NCBI GenBank assembly: GCA_037130455.1
Contig: JBAXSZ010000001.1
Location: forward strand, 71,281 to 135,280
Direction of reading: 5' to 3'
Source: CAIMZW01 sp037130455
GTDB taxonomy: Bacteria; Actinomycetota; Actinomycetes; Nanopelagicales; Nanopelagicaceae
DNA length: 64,000 nucleotides
Positions within the stretch are counted from its first letter, which is position 1. Each line of letters starts with the position of its first letter. Positions 1 through 7,958 of this stretch are shown piece after piece. Under the pieces are notes generated by a model, which saw nothing but the letters and a program-made list of their open reading frames with translations, ran no database searches and was not told the DNA's origin. A program made the position numbers and the translations under genes.

Positions 1-816
1 GGGGAAGTGTTGGAGACGTTATCAAAATCTCTTAACCAAGCAACCGATGAGCGTTGGCGAACGGTCATGAATGGAGAGCAACTTCGCCGAGCAGATTTCG
101 ATAACGCACTTGGAATCATGGATCTGTTAATCATTCCATTGACCCAAGGTCAGGATCGAATTGGTGCCATTGTCTTAATTCATAATGTCACAGAACTTCG
201 AAGACGAGATCAAGCCTTAGTAACCAAAGATGCAACAATCCGAGAGATTCACCATCGCGTAAAAAATAATCTTCAAACAGTTTCGGCGTTGCTTCGGCTT
301 CAATCTCGACGCGTGGAAGATCCAACTGCCAGCGCTGCTTTAGCCGAGGCCATCCGTCGCGTAGCATCGATCGCGATTGTTCACGAAACCCTTTCCACCA
401 GTTCCACCGAAACCGTTGCCTTTGATGAAATTTATGATCGAATTGTGTACAACGCTATTGAATTAAGTTCGCGCCCCATTACCCTGGCAAAAGCGGGGAC
501 TTTTGGGATTTTTTCGGCGCAACAGGCTACCCCGCTAGCCCTGGTGATCACCGAGCTCATTCATAATTCGCTCGAACATGGATTGGCCGAAACCGGGGAT
601 ACGCTTCGGGCCGAAATCTCCAGAACTGCCGATTCCTGCACCATCTCCATCATTGACAACGGCGGCGGGTTGCCAGAGGATTTTGAATGGGAGCAATCCT
701 CCAACTTGGGGTTACAAATCGTGCTTACCCTGACTGAGAATGAGTTAAAGGGGAGCATTAGCCTTACCCGGGTGGGTGATCAGACTTGGGCAACCTTGAA
801 TTTTCCGATTCGTTAA
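1..816 (+). CDS. pdtaS: Sensor histidine kinase, PdtaS type (5' end outside window)
   Basis: This is the C-terminal part of a two-component sensor kinase. The reading frame is open to the first base of the window, so the GTG at 7 is probably internal and the N-terminal sensor domains lie upstream. A HisKA_2-type dimerisation/phosphoacceptor segment contains REIHHRVKNNLQTVSALLRL, with the phosphorylated histidine in the HH pair. An HATPase domain follows with an N box (ELIHNSLEHG), a G box (DNGGGLP) and LGLQIV. In actinobacteria PdtaS phosphorylates the RNA-binding antiterminator PdtaR. The next gene is whiB1, an adjacency also known in mycobacteria, which supports the assignment. The response regulator is not in the window. 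A related HWE/HisKA_2 kinase is the alternative. Confidence 0.85.
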   Translation, partial: GEVLETLSKSLNQATDERWRTVMNGEQLRRADFDNALGIMDLLIIPLTQGQDRIGAIVLIHNVTELRRRDQALVTKDATIREIHHRVKNNLQTVSALLRLQSRRVEDPTASAALAEAIRRVASIAIVHETLSTSSTETVAFDEIYDRIVYNAIELSSRPITLAKAGTFGIFSAQQATPLALVITELIHNSLEHGLAETGDTLRAEISRTADSCTISIIDNGGGLPEDFEWEQSSNLGLQIVLTLTENELKGSISLTRVGDQTWATLNFPIR

Positions 817-852
817 CCAGGAAAATCGGTGGGAAGTAAAAACCACCTGGTT
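815..852. terminator. Hairpin between convergent pdtaS and whiB1
   Basis: AACCAGG at 815-821 pairs with CCTGGTT at 846-852, and a competing GGTGG/CCACC pairing lies inside. It sits exactly between two convergent stop codons, so it may end transcription from both sides. There is no long U-tract on either strand, so this is only a plausible terminator. Confidence 0.35.
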
Positions 853-1121
853 TAGAAGCTGTTCTGGCTCTCCATCATGCGAGCGCGATTACGTGCAGCT
901 CGGCGTTTGAGGGCACGTCGCTCATCTTCTGACAAACCACCCCAAACTCCAGCATCTTGGCCGCTTTCCAAGGCCCAGGCAAGGCAGGAATCCTTTACGA
1001 CACAGCGATTGCAGACCTTTTTAGCCTCTTCAATTTGGGCTAAAGCCGGTCCAGTATTTCCTATCGGGAAGAAGAGTTCAGGATCTTCATCACGGCAGGC
1101 CGCTTCGTGTCGCCAGTCCAT
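852..1121 (-). CDS. whiB1: WhiB1-type iron-sulfur transcriptional regulator
   Basis: This 89-residue protein has the WhiB signature. Four cysteines at positions 9, 37, 40 and 46 would bind a 4Fe-4S cluster, GVWGG forms the turn, and a basic tail (RRALKRRAARNRAR) would contact DNA. The N-terminus MDWRHEAACRDEDPELFFP is typical of WhiB1. The family senses nitric oxide or redox state through the cluster and works with the primary sigma factor. The ATG at 1121 was chosen because a GAGGAGAG ribosome binding site precedes it and the protein then has WhiB1 length; a longer frame to 1202 has no family support. About 230 bases separate it from the next gene, leaving room for divergent promoters. Confidence 0.93.
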   Translation of the reverse strand: MDWRHEAACRDEDPELFFPIGNTGPALAQIEEAKKVCNRCVVKDSCLAWALESGQDAGVWGGLSEDERRALKRRAARNRARMMESQNSF

Positions 1122-1354
1122 GGGTCGTTGCTCTCCTCGGTAGGTTGGTAGTAGATTCGCAAAGGTCGTAGACCAATTGCGGACTTTGGCACAAATAAGC
1201 ACCTCAACTGTGAGATACCTAAGGTCTTATTCTCTCGCGAACTACCTACCTAAACAAGGACATTGGCTGAGAGATTCCTTCAAATATCGGGCAATCAGTA
1301 GGGGATAGGTCACATTTAGAGAATTTCCACAGACAATTCGCTTAGGGTGGCCAA

Positions 1355-1909
1355 ATGAAGCGAATTTTCGTGGCGATCCTGCTCCTCTTTACCTGGCTAG
1401 CCCTCTCCAACTCCACCGTGGCAGCAGCGATGGGTTCTGGAAATCCCTATCTGGATGCCCAAACTGGTGTGACCTATTCCCTCTACAAGCCGGTCAATAC
1501 CTCAGGATTGGTACAAACTAAATTTTCCCTGCTGGACTGTGGCGTGGGAATCGAGCAATGGGTTGCTGTCCGCTTTGCTAGCGGGAAGAAGGTAATTGAG
1601 GTCATGCAGACTATGGCAGGAGTCCACTGTTCAAACCCCGGTTTGGCGAAGAAATTACCTTCCGTAAAGGTTGGCAATGTAAGCGCCTCCGTTTATGTTT
1701 TTTGCGATCCAGCCAAAGCTGTAGCTTTCAAAAAGTGCAGCAGCGCCGACATAAAGACCGTTGGCGGTTACATGACATTTCGTCTCCCTGGCTATTACAA
1801 GATGAAAGCCACCGATATTGAAGTATTGGCAACTGGGGGCTTTACTTATTCTCAGTTGTTAGCGGTATCTAGATCGATGACCCCGGCTTCGACCACCGCG
1901 TCTAACTAG
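1355..1909 (+). CDS. Secreted protein of unknown function
   Basis: The product has 184 residues and starts with a clear signal peptide (MKRIFVAILLLFTWLALSNS, then VAAA), so it should be exported. I do not recognise the mature domain. Four cysteines (in LLDCG, VHCSN, VFCDP and KKCSS) could form two disulfides, as expected for an extracytoplasmic protein. The C-terminus is Ser/Thr-rich. An AGGGTGG ribosome binding site lies just before the ATG. The gene stands alone, with a strong terminator behind it and whiB1 divergent in front. Confidence 0.75.
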   Translation: MKRIFVAILLLFTWLALSNSTVAAAMGSGNPYLDAQTGVTYSLYKPVNTSGLVQTKFSLLDCGVGIEQWVAVRFASGKKVIEVMQTMAGVHCSNPGLAKKLPSVKVGNVSASVYVFCDPAKAVAFKKCSSADIKTVGGYMTFRLPGYYKMKATDIEVLATGGFTYSQLLAVSRSMTPASTTASN

Positions 1910-1926
1910 CAAGTGGCAACACTTCA

Positions 1927-1960
1927 GGGCGCCAGTAACCTAGGGTTTGCGCCCCTTTTT
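1927..1960 (+). terminator. Rho-independent terminator
   Basis: GGGCGC at 1927-1932 pairs with GCGCCC at 1949-1954 and is followed by five T residues (1956-1960). It lies just downstream of the secreted-protein gene and upstream of msrA, and is oriented to stop plus-strand transcription. Confidence 0.7.
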
Positions 1961-2018
1961 GATGGAACTGGCATCTTTTCAAGGGGAACTAGCCAGCCAA
2001 ACCTGAGAAGATACCCGC

Positions 2019-2552
2019 ATGAGCGAGAAAGCCTATTTTGCGACCGGATGCTTCTGGGGCGCTGAACGACGTTTCTGGAAGATGGCGGGAGTCTTGGCGA
2101 CTTCGGTGGGATATATGGGTGGAGCCAGACCCTCGCCCTCCTACGAGCAAGTGTGCACGGGAGTAACCGGGCATGCTGAAACCGTAGAAGTCGAATTTGA
2201 TTCTGACATTGTGGGCTATCAAAGGCTCTTGGAAGAATTTTGGGTGATGCATGACCCAACTTCATTGAACCAACAAGGTGGCGACGTTGGAACTCAGTAT
2301 CGAAGCGCGATATTTACGACCTCGCCAGCACAGATGATTGAGGCGATAAATTCCAAAGATATTTATGAATCCGAATTATTGAAAAATGGGTTAGACAGAA
2401 TTTGTACCGAAATTCAGCAAGCCGAAGGTCATACCTATTGGCTCGCCGAGGAATACCACCAAAAGTATCTGAAGAAGAATCCCAACGGGTATGACTGTCA
2501 TTCATCAACAGGTATCGCCTTCCCAACCTTAGCTTCCGAATTGGAGAAATAA
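2019..2552 (+). CDS. msrA: Peptide-methionine (S)-S-oxide reductase MsrA
   Basis: MsrA reduces the S epimer of methionine sulfoxide in proteins and as free amino acid, using thioredoxin. The catalytic motif GCFWGAERRFW is at residues 9-19 with the nucleophilic cysteine in GCFWG. The downstream pattern GYMGG, YEQVCTGVTGHAE and FWVMHDPT matches the family. At 177 residues it is full length. The stop overlaps the start of msrB by one base (TAATG), so the two are translationally coupled and together repair both sulfoxide epimers. Confidence 0.96.
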   Translation: MSEKAYFATGCFWGAERRFWKMAGVLATSVGYMGGARPSPSYEQVCTGVTGHAETVEVEFDSDIVGYQRLLEEFWVMHDPTSLNQQGGDVGTQYRSAIFTTSPAQMIEAINSKDIYESELLKNGLDRICTEIQQAEGHTYWLAEEYHQKYLKKNPNGYDCHSSTGIAFPTLASELEK

Positions 2553-2998
2553 TGAGCAAAGATGGAATTTCGCCGGTGCGAAGTGATGGCAGCCAGTATC
2601 CAGTTCAATTAGATGACTCAAAATTACAGAGTGAGCTAGACGCGCTTTCCTATGAAGTATTGCGAAAGGCGGCTACGGAACGACCTTTTACCGGGGAATA
2701 TACCGACACCGATAAAGTCGGAGTTTATAAATGTAAAGCTTGTCAGGCAGAACTATTCCGAAGTGAAACTAAATTCCATTCGGGATGCGGTTGGCCATCT
2801 TTTTATGCCCCCAGCGCAGATGATGCGGTAGAGCTCATTGAAGATCGTTCACTATTTCCGCGGGTTCGTACTGAAGTTCGTTGTGCTTCGTGCGGTTCGC
2901 ATTTGGGGCACGTATTTGAAGGCGAGGGATATGACGTTCCTACCGATCAACGCTGGTGCATAAATTCTGTATCTTTGATTTTGGAGCCCAAGGAGTAA
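2552..2998 (+). CDS. msrB: Peptide-methionine (R)-S-oxide reductase MsrB
   Basis: MsrB reduces the R epimer of methionine sulfoxide. The protein has 148 residues with two CxxC zinc sites (CKAC and CASC), the conserved CGWPSFY and GSHLGHVF segments, and RWCINSVSL, which carries the resolving/catalytic cysteine and the usual asparagine. It starts within the msrA stop codon, so it is the second gene of a coupled msrAB operon. In this family form the zinc site is structural. Confidence 0.96.
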   Translation: MSKDGISPVRSDGSQYPVQLDDSKLQSELDALSYEVLRKAATERPFTGEYTDTDKVGVYKCKACQAELFRSETKFHSGCGWPSFYAPSADDAVELIEDRSLFPRVRTEVRCASCGSHLGHVFEGEGYDVPTDQRWCINSVSLILEPKE

Positions 2999-3009
2999 AA
3001 AGTAGCCGC

Positions 3010-3633
3010 CTAGTTCTCTAGCGCTCGCCAGCAGTACCAGGCAACCACGCTTTGATAACCTGGAAATTGGTCACCCAGTAAATCAAGTTCTTCGGGCTTG
3101 ATTTGAGAAGGCAATTGATGCAATTTTTCCCAGCCTCGGCGAACTCCTAAATCTCCTACCGGCCAGACATCGAGCCGTCCCAAATGAAACATCAAAAACA
3201 TTTCTACGGTCCACCTGCCAACTCCCCAGAGCGCGGTCAACTCTTCAGAGATTTGCGCATTCGACATCTTGGGAAATTTATGAAAATTAATATCGCCGTT
3301 GATCGTTGCGTGAGTGAGTTCGGAAATTGCGCGAGCTTTCGCACCGGAGACTCCTGCACCGCGCAGATCTACTGCCGTCAAAGGGGCGATGCTCTCGGGA
3401 CTGATTTTGCCACCTGCCATTGTTTTAACTCGATTGCGAATCGTTTCGGCAGCCTTCGTCGCCAATTGTTGCGAAAGTATGGAACTGACCAGGGTTTCGT
3501 AATGGCCTCGACTATTTCGCTTCGCGCCGATGGAACAAAGTTCAGAACTTTTAATTAGTACCTTGAAAGCCGGATCCGTTTTAGAAATCCGTCGAACAAT
3601 TTTTTGCATCTCCTCCGGCGTAGTTATCGCCAT
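3010..3633 (-). CDS. DNA-3-methyladenine glycosylase II (AlkA-like, HhH-GPD)
   Basis: This is a base-excision repair glycosylase of the helix-hairpin-helix GPD superfamily. The hairpin and catalytic region reads LWGVGRWTVEMFLMF and then WPVGDLGVRRGW, where the Asp in VGDLG is the expected catalytic residue. SILSQQLATKAAETI in the N-terminal half is also typical. At 207 residues it is the short bacterial form without the extra N-terminal AlkA domain. Its likely substrates are 3-methyladenine and related alkylated bases. The ATG overlaps the upstream gene's stop by one base, so the two are co-transcribed. The exact specificity cannot be read from the motif. Confidence 0.88.
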   Translation of the reverse strand: MAITTPEEMQKIVRRISKTDPAFKVLIKSSELCSIGAKRNSRGHYETLVSSILSQQLATKAAETIRNRVKTMAGGKISPESIAPLTAVDLRGAGVSGAKARAISELTHATINGDINFHKFPKMSNAQISEELTALWGVGRWTVEMFLMFHLGRLDVWPVGDLGVRRGWEKLHQLPSQIKPEELDLLGDQFPGYQSVVAWYCWRALEN

Positions 3634-4232
3634 TACAAATTAAATGAAGGGTATTCATCGGTCACCAGCAAAAATGCATAGCCGTAGACTCTATTAATAT
3701 ATGAAATAGTTTTGAGGACATGGCTTTTGGCCCACTCTGGATATTCGCCGGTGGCTGACGTAATGATCCATGCGAAGAAAGTGAGGATGATCGCATAAAG
3801 AACATAAAAGAATCCGAAGATATAGAGCGGGATTGCTAGAAACCATTTGATGAGCGGCATGAATTGGTTGAGGGCTCGGCCCTGGTCTACATCTGGAAGT
3901 TCAATCGTGAATTTTGGATTAGCCTCAATGGAGGGGTATTCATCTGTTAAGAGAAATAGGTAAGCACCAAATCGCAACGATAATTCCATCAGTGACTTGT
4001 TGAACGCCAGTAAATAGCTTGGATATTTTCCGCGAAAAATAAGTGCCAATGCAACAGGGGCGACAATAATTCCCGTGGAGTAGTAGTAGGTAGAGGTGTT
4101 GGACCAAGAATTGGTAAAAGTAGAGATAAAGATGGCCACGGGCGCCACCAGGATTCCGCGCCAAAAAACAGTTTTTCGATCGCGAGGACCGCTTGTAACC
4201 TCGATATTGGTGACTACTTGCGCCATGTTCAA
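3633..4232 (-). CDS. DUF4389 membrane protein
   Basis: This 199-residue integral membrane protein matches DUF4389 by its two characteristic repeats, FLLTDEYPSIEANP near the middle and FLLVTDEYPSF at the C-terminus, each after a hydrophobic helix. About four membrane segments are visible: two near the N-terminus, and one pair around FLAIPLYIFGFFYVLYAI and FFAWIITSATG. The function of the family is unknown. It is the first gene of a two-gene operon with the AlkA-like glycosylase, and an AAGGAA ribosome binding site precedes the ATG. Confidence 0.8.
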   Translation of the reverse strand: MNMAQVVTNIEVTSGPRDRKTVFWRGILVAPVAIFISTFTNSWSNTSTYYYSTGIIVAPVALALIFRGKYPSYLLAFNKSLMELSLRFGAYLFLLTDEYPSIEANPKFTIELPDVDQGRALNQFMPLIKWFLAIPLYIFGFFYVLYAIILTFFAWIITSATGEYPEWAKSHVLKTISYINRVYGYAFLLVTDEYPSFNL

Positions 4233-4321
4233 TTCCTTACTTGTCGACTCGAAGGGTCCCTCAGGAGAAGATAGAGTTCCTTCCCTAATGATAATAAGTT
4301 TGCTGGCATTGGAGCGAGATT

Positions 4322-5212
4322 TTGAGTAGATCTATTTGGCTGATTACCTCTCTTGCTTTGGCGGTAGTTTTTATCTTCGATTTTGCAATTGCCTATTTTA
4401 ATCGTAATCGCAAGACCTCCCTACGGGCAGCCACGCTCTGGACTCTTTTCTATGTCTCGCTGGCTATTGGATTTGGTTGGTCGCTGGGCCTTTGGTCAAC
4501 TCATCTAGCGCGAACCTCATTTTTTGCGGGCTGGATCACGGAATATTCACTTTCATTCGACAATCTCTTTGTTTTTATTTTGATATTGGCACGCTTGAAG
4601 ATCGCCGAAGAAAAAGAAGAACTCGTCCTCATGGTCGGAATAGTTCTTTCTCTTTTTCTTCGTGGTGGGTTTATCGCCGCCGGCTCGGCGGTCATCAATC
4701 GATGGTCTTCGGTATTTTTCCTCTTCGGTGGCTTTCTGATTTATACCGCATTTCAATTGATCAAAGACGCTGAGGAAGAAGAGTGGAAAGAGGGAAGGCT
4801 GCTTTCGTCGCTGCGAAAGCGAGGAATGTCAAATTTTACGGTTGCACTTGTCGCGATCGCCACGGCAAATGTTCTCTTTGCCTTTGATTCAATCCCTGCA
4901 ATTTTTGGACTTACGAAAGATCCCTATATCGTTGTGACGGCCAACGTCTTTGCATTAATGGGACTGCGTCAACTTTATTTTCTTATCGGTGGTTTAATGA
5001 AGAAACTAATTTACTTGTCCGAGGGCTTGGCCATAATCCTTGGTTTTATCGGCGTTAAATTGATTATTGAAGCGGCACATCATCAAGGCTGGAATCACGT
5101 TGGTAAAGTGAAGATTCCGGAAATCACACTTCAGGTGAGTCTTGGCGTCATTATTTCGGTTCTTGCCATCACTACAGTGATGAGTTTGTTGAAAAGTCGA
5201 GAGGTTTCGTAG
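4322..5212 (+). CDS. TerC/Alx-family membrane protein
   Basis: This 296-residue multi-pass membrane protein belongs to the TerC family. Two family motifs are present: WITEYSLSFDNLFVF with its conserved Glu and Asp, and FAFDSIPAIFGLTKDPY followed by ANVFALMGLRQLYFLIGGL. About eight to nine transmembrane helices are visible. Family members have been linked to manganese export or metal insertion into secreted proteins and to tellurite resistance. The substrate here cannot be told. Translation starts at TTG 4322 with GGAGCGAG upstream. No yybP-ykoY riboswitch is evident in the short 89-base leader. Confidence 0.88.
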   Translation: MSRSIWLITSLALAVVFIFDFAIAYFNRNRKTSLRAATLWTLFYVSLAIGFGWSLGLWSTHLARTSFFAGWITEYSLSFDNLFVFILILARLKIAEEKEELVLMVGIVLSLFLRGGFIAAGSAVINRWSSVFFLFGGFLIYTAFQLIKDAEEEEWKEGRLLSSLRKRGMSNFTVALVAIATANVLFAFDSIPAIFGLTKDPYIVVTANVFALMGLRQLYFLIGGLMKKLIYLSEGLAIILGFIGVKLIIEAAHHQGWNHVGKVKIPEITLQVSLGVIISVLAITTVMSLLKSREVS

Positions 5213-5232
5213 AAAATAGCAAGGCACAGTGT

Positions 5233-5238
5233 GATAAT
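5233..5238 (+). promoter_or_regulatory. -10 element of a probable leaderless promoter
   Basis: GATAAT at 5233-5238 is preceded by TGT and followed by six bases and then the ATG at 5245. This spacing puts the transcription start at the start codon. No Shine-Dalgarno sequence is visible before the ATG. Confidence 0.5.
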
Positions 5239-5244
5239 TGCGCA

Positions 5245-6393
5245 ATGCTTATAGTTGATGGACTTCCGATAACCGAACTACGCAAACGTCGTAGTGCCAA
5301 ATGGCGATCATTTCCAGAGGAAGTACTTCCGCTGCCAGTAGCGGAAATGGATTTTGAAATTGCCGAACCGATCAAAGCGGTTCTGATGGAGATGCTGCGC
5401 AACTCCGATACCGGTTACCTAGGGCCGATTCCCGAATTGGCAGTGAATTTCGCTGCATTTGCAGAAAAACGATGGAGTTGGAAAGTAGATCCCACACAGG
5501 TTTTGAACGCGACCGATGTCGGAGTCGCAATTGTGGAGATGGCTCGAATGATCGTTAAACCCGGAGATTCGATCGTCATCAATTCCCCGGTGTATCACAA
5601 CTTTTCTGGATGGATCAGGGAACTCAAATGTGAAATCGTCGATGCTCCATTGAAAGCTACTGAGCTTCATTACGAGTTAGATTTATCAGCAATTGAATCG
5701 GCCTATGCCAATGGCGCCAAAATTCATTTTCTCTGTAATCCACATAATCCAGTCGGGACGGTATTTTCGCGAGATTCTCTGATTCAATTGGCCAACCTCG
5801 CTCTCAAGTACAAGGTTGCGATCTTTAGCGATGAAATTCATGCTCCACTGACCTTTAGTGAAATTCCCTTCTCCCCATTTCTTTCCGTAAGTGACGCAGC
5901 CAAAGAAGTGGGGATTTGTTTCACGGCGGCGAGTAAGTCGTGGAACTTAGCCGGGCTCAAATGCGCAATTATCGTCACGGACTCCAGCAAGTGGCATGAA
6001 ATTGCCATGCAAATGCCTGAAGCGGTTCATTGGCGGGCATCACTTTTTGGTGCGGTCGCTGCAGCCACTGCATTTGGATGCACTGAATGGCTAGATGCGG
6101 TCATGGTGACCTTAGATCGCAATCGAAAATTCCTCAAAGAAGAATTAGAAAGTAAATTGCCGGGCGTAAGATACCGACTTCCCGATTTTGGCTATTTGGC
6201 ATGGCTGGATCTGAGCGCCCTCAATCTTGGCGAAGACCCAACTGCTCACATTTTAAATGAAGCAAAAGTTGCCTTGAATTCCGGACAAACTTTTGCTGCC
6301 GGAGCCAACCAGTTCTGCCGCCTTAACTTTGGAACAAGCGAAACAATCATCTCCGAAGCTATTGATCGGATTGCAAAGCTGGTGAAGAAGTAA
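5245..6393 (+). CDS. PLP-dependent C-S lyase/aminotransferase, MalY/PatB family
   Basis: This 382-residue fold-type I PLP enzyme is of the MalY/PatB subgroup (cystathionine beta-lyase-like). Markers are LPVAEMDFEIAEPI near the N-terminus, LCNPHNPVG, FSDEIHAPLTF (Asp contacting the pyridine nitrogen) and TAASKSWNLAGLK, where the lysine holds PLP. The family cleaves cystathionine or other cysteine conjugates, and MalY also has a regulatory role. The stop overlaps the next start by one base, and a Cys/Met-metabolism enzyme follows two genes later, which supports a role in sulfur amino-acid metabolism. Aminotransferase activity cannot be excluded. Confidence 0.87.
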   Translation: MLIVDGLPITELRKRRSAKWRSFPEEVLPLPVAEMDFEIAEPIKAVLMEMLRNSDTGYLGPIPELAVNFAAFAEKRWSWKVDPTQVLNATDVGVAIVEMARMIVKPGDSIVINSPVYHNFSGWIRELKCEIVDAPLKATELHYELDLSAIESAYANGAKIHFLCNPHNPVGTVFSRDSLIQLANLALKYKVAIFSDEIHAPLTFSEIPFSPFLSVSDAAKEVGICFTAASKSWNLAGLKCAIIVTDSSKWHEIAMQMPEAVHWRASLFGAVAAATAFGCTEWLDAVMVTLDRNRKFLKEELESKLPGVRYRLPDFGYLAWLDLSALNLGEDPTAHILNEAKVALNSGQTFAAGANQFCRLNFGTSETIISEAIDRIAKLVKK

Positions 6394-7949
6394 TGCCGGA
6401 AAATCGAAGTTATGAAGTTGTCATCATTGGCGGCGGACACAACGGTTTAGTCGCCGCCTGCTATTTGGCGAAAGCTGGCTTAACAGTGGCCATCCTGGAA
6501 AAGAATGGCGAATTAGGTGGCGCTACTGTTTCACAAAAGGTTTTTCCAGATTATGAAGCCCGACTTTCCCGCTACGCCTATTTGGTTTCCTTACTTCCAG
6601 ACAAAATCGTTTCGGATTTGGAGCTAGATTTTGTAACGCTGTCACGTTCGGTGGCATCCTTCACGCCCACGTATGAAAACGAGGTACCTGCTGGTCTGTT
6701 AATTACAACCCAGCCTTCCGATGCAACGGAAGCAGATTTTCGGGAATTAACTGGCAGCGACGATGAGTATCAGAAGTGGATGAATTTCTACTCAGATGTT
6801 TCACGTATTGCAAAAGTTATTGCACCAACGATGTTAGAACCACTCCCAGCCCGATCCGAGTTAAAAGCACAGGTAAACCACCCTATTTGGGAGGCAATTG
6901 TTGAACATCCAATTGGAGAAATTTTAGAAAAGCACTTTGCTTCTGACCTCGTTCGAGGAATTGTCTTAACCGATGGATTAATCGGTACATTCGCTGACGC
7001 ACATTCTCTAGCTGCTAATAAGTGTTTCATATATCACTTAATTGGCAATGGCTCAGGGGAGTGGAAAGTACCCCTGGGTGGCATGGGGGGATTGGTGACC
7101 AAACTGAAGTCCAAGGCGAGCGCTCTTGGCGTTGAATTCTTCACCGAGACTGAGGTGACATCAGTTCTGGCTGAACAAGCAGGCTATGAAATCCAAACAT
7201 CCGACAATCGTCAATTTCGTGGCAAATACCTCTTGGCGAATTGCGCCCCGCAGGAGTTAGCTCGCTTAATGAATCAGAAGCCTCCAGCGAGTTTGGAGGG
7301 AAGTCAGATGAAAATTAATATGCTTCTTCGCAAATTACCTAGACTTAAATCCGGAGTAGATCCAGAAAAAGCTTTTGCTGGGACCTTTCACTTTGATGAA
7401 AAATATTCGCAGTTACAACTTGCCTATCAACAAAGTTCGTCTGGCCAGATCCCAGATCGTATTCCAGCTGAAATGTATTGCCATACTTTGACCGACTCAT
7501 CAATTCTTTCCGGTCCTATGGTGGAAGCAGGATTTCATACCCTCACTCTCTTTGCTATACATACTCCTGCAGCTCTCTTTGATGAGGATCATGACAGAAC
7601 GAAGGCGATTGTTACCTCGAAATTGTTATCGCAACTAAATGAGTATCTCCTGGATCCTATTGAAGAGTGTTTGGCGGTCGCTGCCGATGGTTCGTTCTGC
7701 ATAGAAGCTAAAAGCCCGCTGGAAATTGAAAAAGAGATCGGCCTGCCTCGCGGAAATATTTTCCATAAAGACCTCGCTTTCCCATTTAGAGAAGATCACG
7801 AGCCCCGAACCTGGGGCGTGGAAACTGAATTTCCAAATCTCTTTATCTGTGGCGCTGGTGCAATTCGGGGCGGTGGAGTCAGCGGAATTCCCGGCCACAA
7901 TGCCGCAGCGGCGGTATTAGAAGCCGAAGGTGGCGCAAGAAAAGGTTAG
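6393..7949 (+). CDS. Phytoene desaturase-like FAD-dependent oxidoreductase
   Basis: This 518-residue flavoprotein opens with a Rossmann dinucleotide-binding motif (VVIIGGGHNGLVAACYLAKA) followed by the acidic strand end and GELGGATVS. The C-terminus has the second FAD contact, LFICGAGAIRGGGVSG with GHNAA. This matches the phytoene desaturase/PYROXD2-like branch (COG1233). No carotenoid genes are nearby, so a carotenoid substrate is not indicated. It overlaps the MalY-like gene by one base (TAATG), so it is co-expressed with it. The substrate is unknown. Confidence 0.85.
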   Translation: MPENRSYEVVIIGGGHNGLVAACYLAKAGLTVAILEKNGELGGATVSQKVFPDYEARLSRYAYLVSLLPDKIVSDLELDFVTLSRSVASFTPTYENEVPAGLLITTQPSDATEADFRELTGSDDEYQKWMNFYSDVSRIAKVIAPTMLEPLPARSELKAQVNHPIWEAIVEHPIGEILEKHFASDLVRGIVLTDGLIGTFADAHSLAANKCFIYHLIGNGSGEWKVPLGGMGGLVTKLKSKASALGVEFFTETEVTSVLAEQAGYEIQTSDNRQFRGKYLLANCAPQELARLMNQKPPASLEGSQMKINMLLRKLPRLKSGVDPEKAFAGTFHFDEKYSQLQLAYQQSSSGQIPDRIPAEMYCHTLTDSSILSGPMVEAGFHTLTLFAIHTPAALFDEDHDRTKAIVTSKLLSQLNEYLLDPIEECLAVAADGSFCIEAKSPLEIEKEIGLPRGNIFHKDLAFPFREDHEPRTWGVETEFPNLFICGAGAIRGGGVSGIPGHNAAAAVLEAEGGARKG

Positions 7950-7958
7950 GGTTATCCC

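Noticed and set aside
4233..4321. Manganese (yybP-ykoY) riboswitch before the TerC gene
   Set aside because: Only 89 bases separate the divergent starts and none of the conserved loop motifs are visible.
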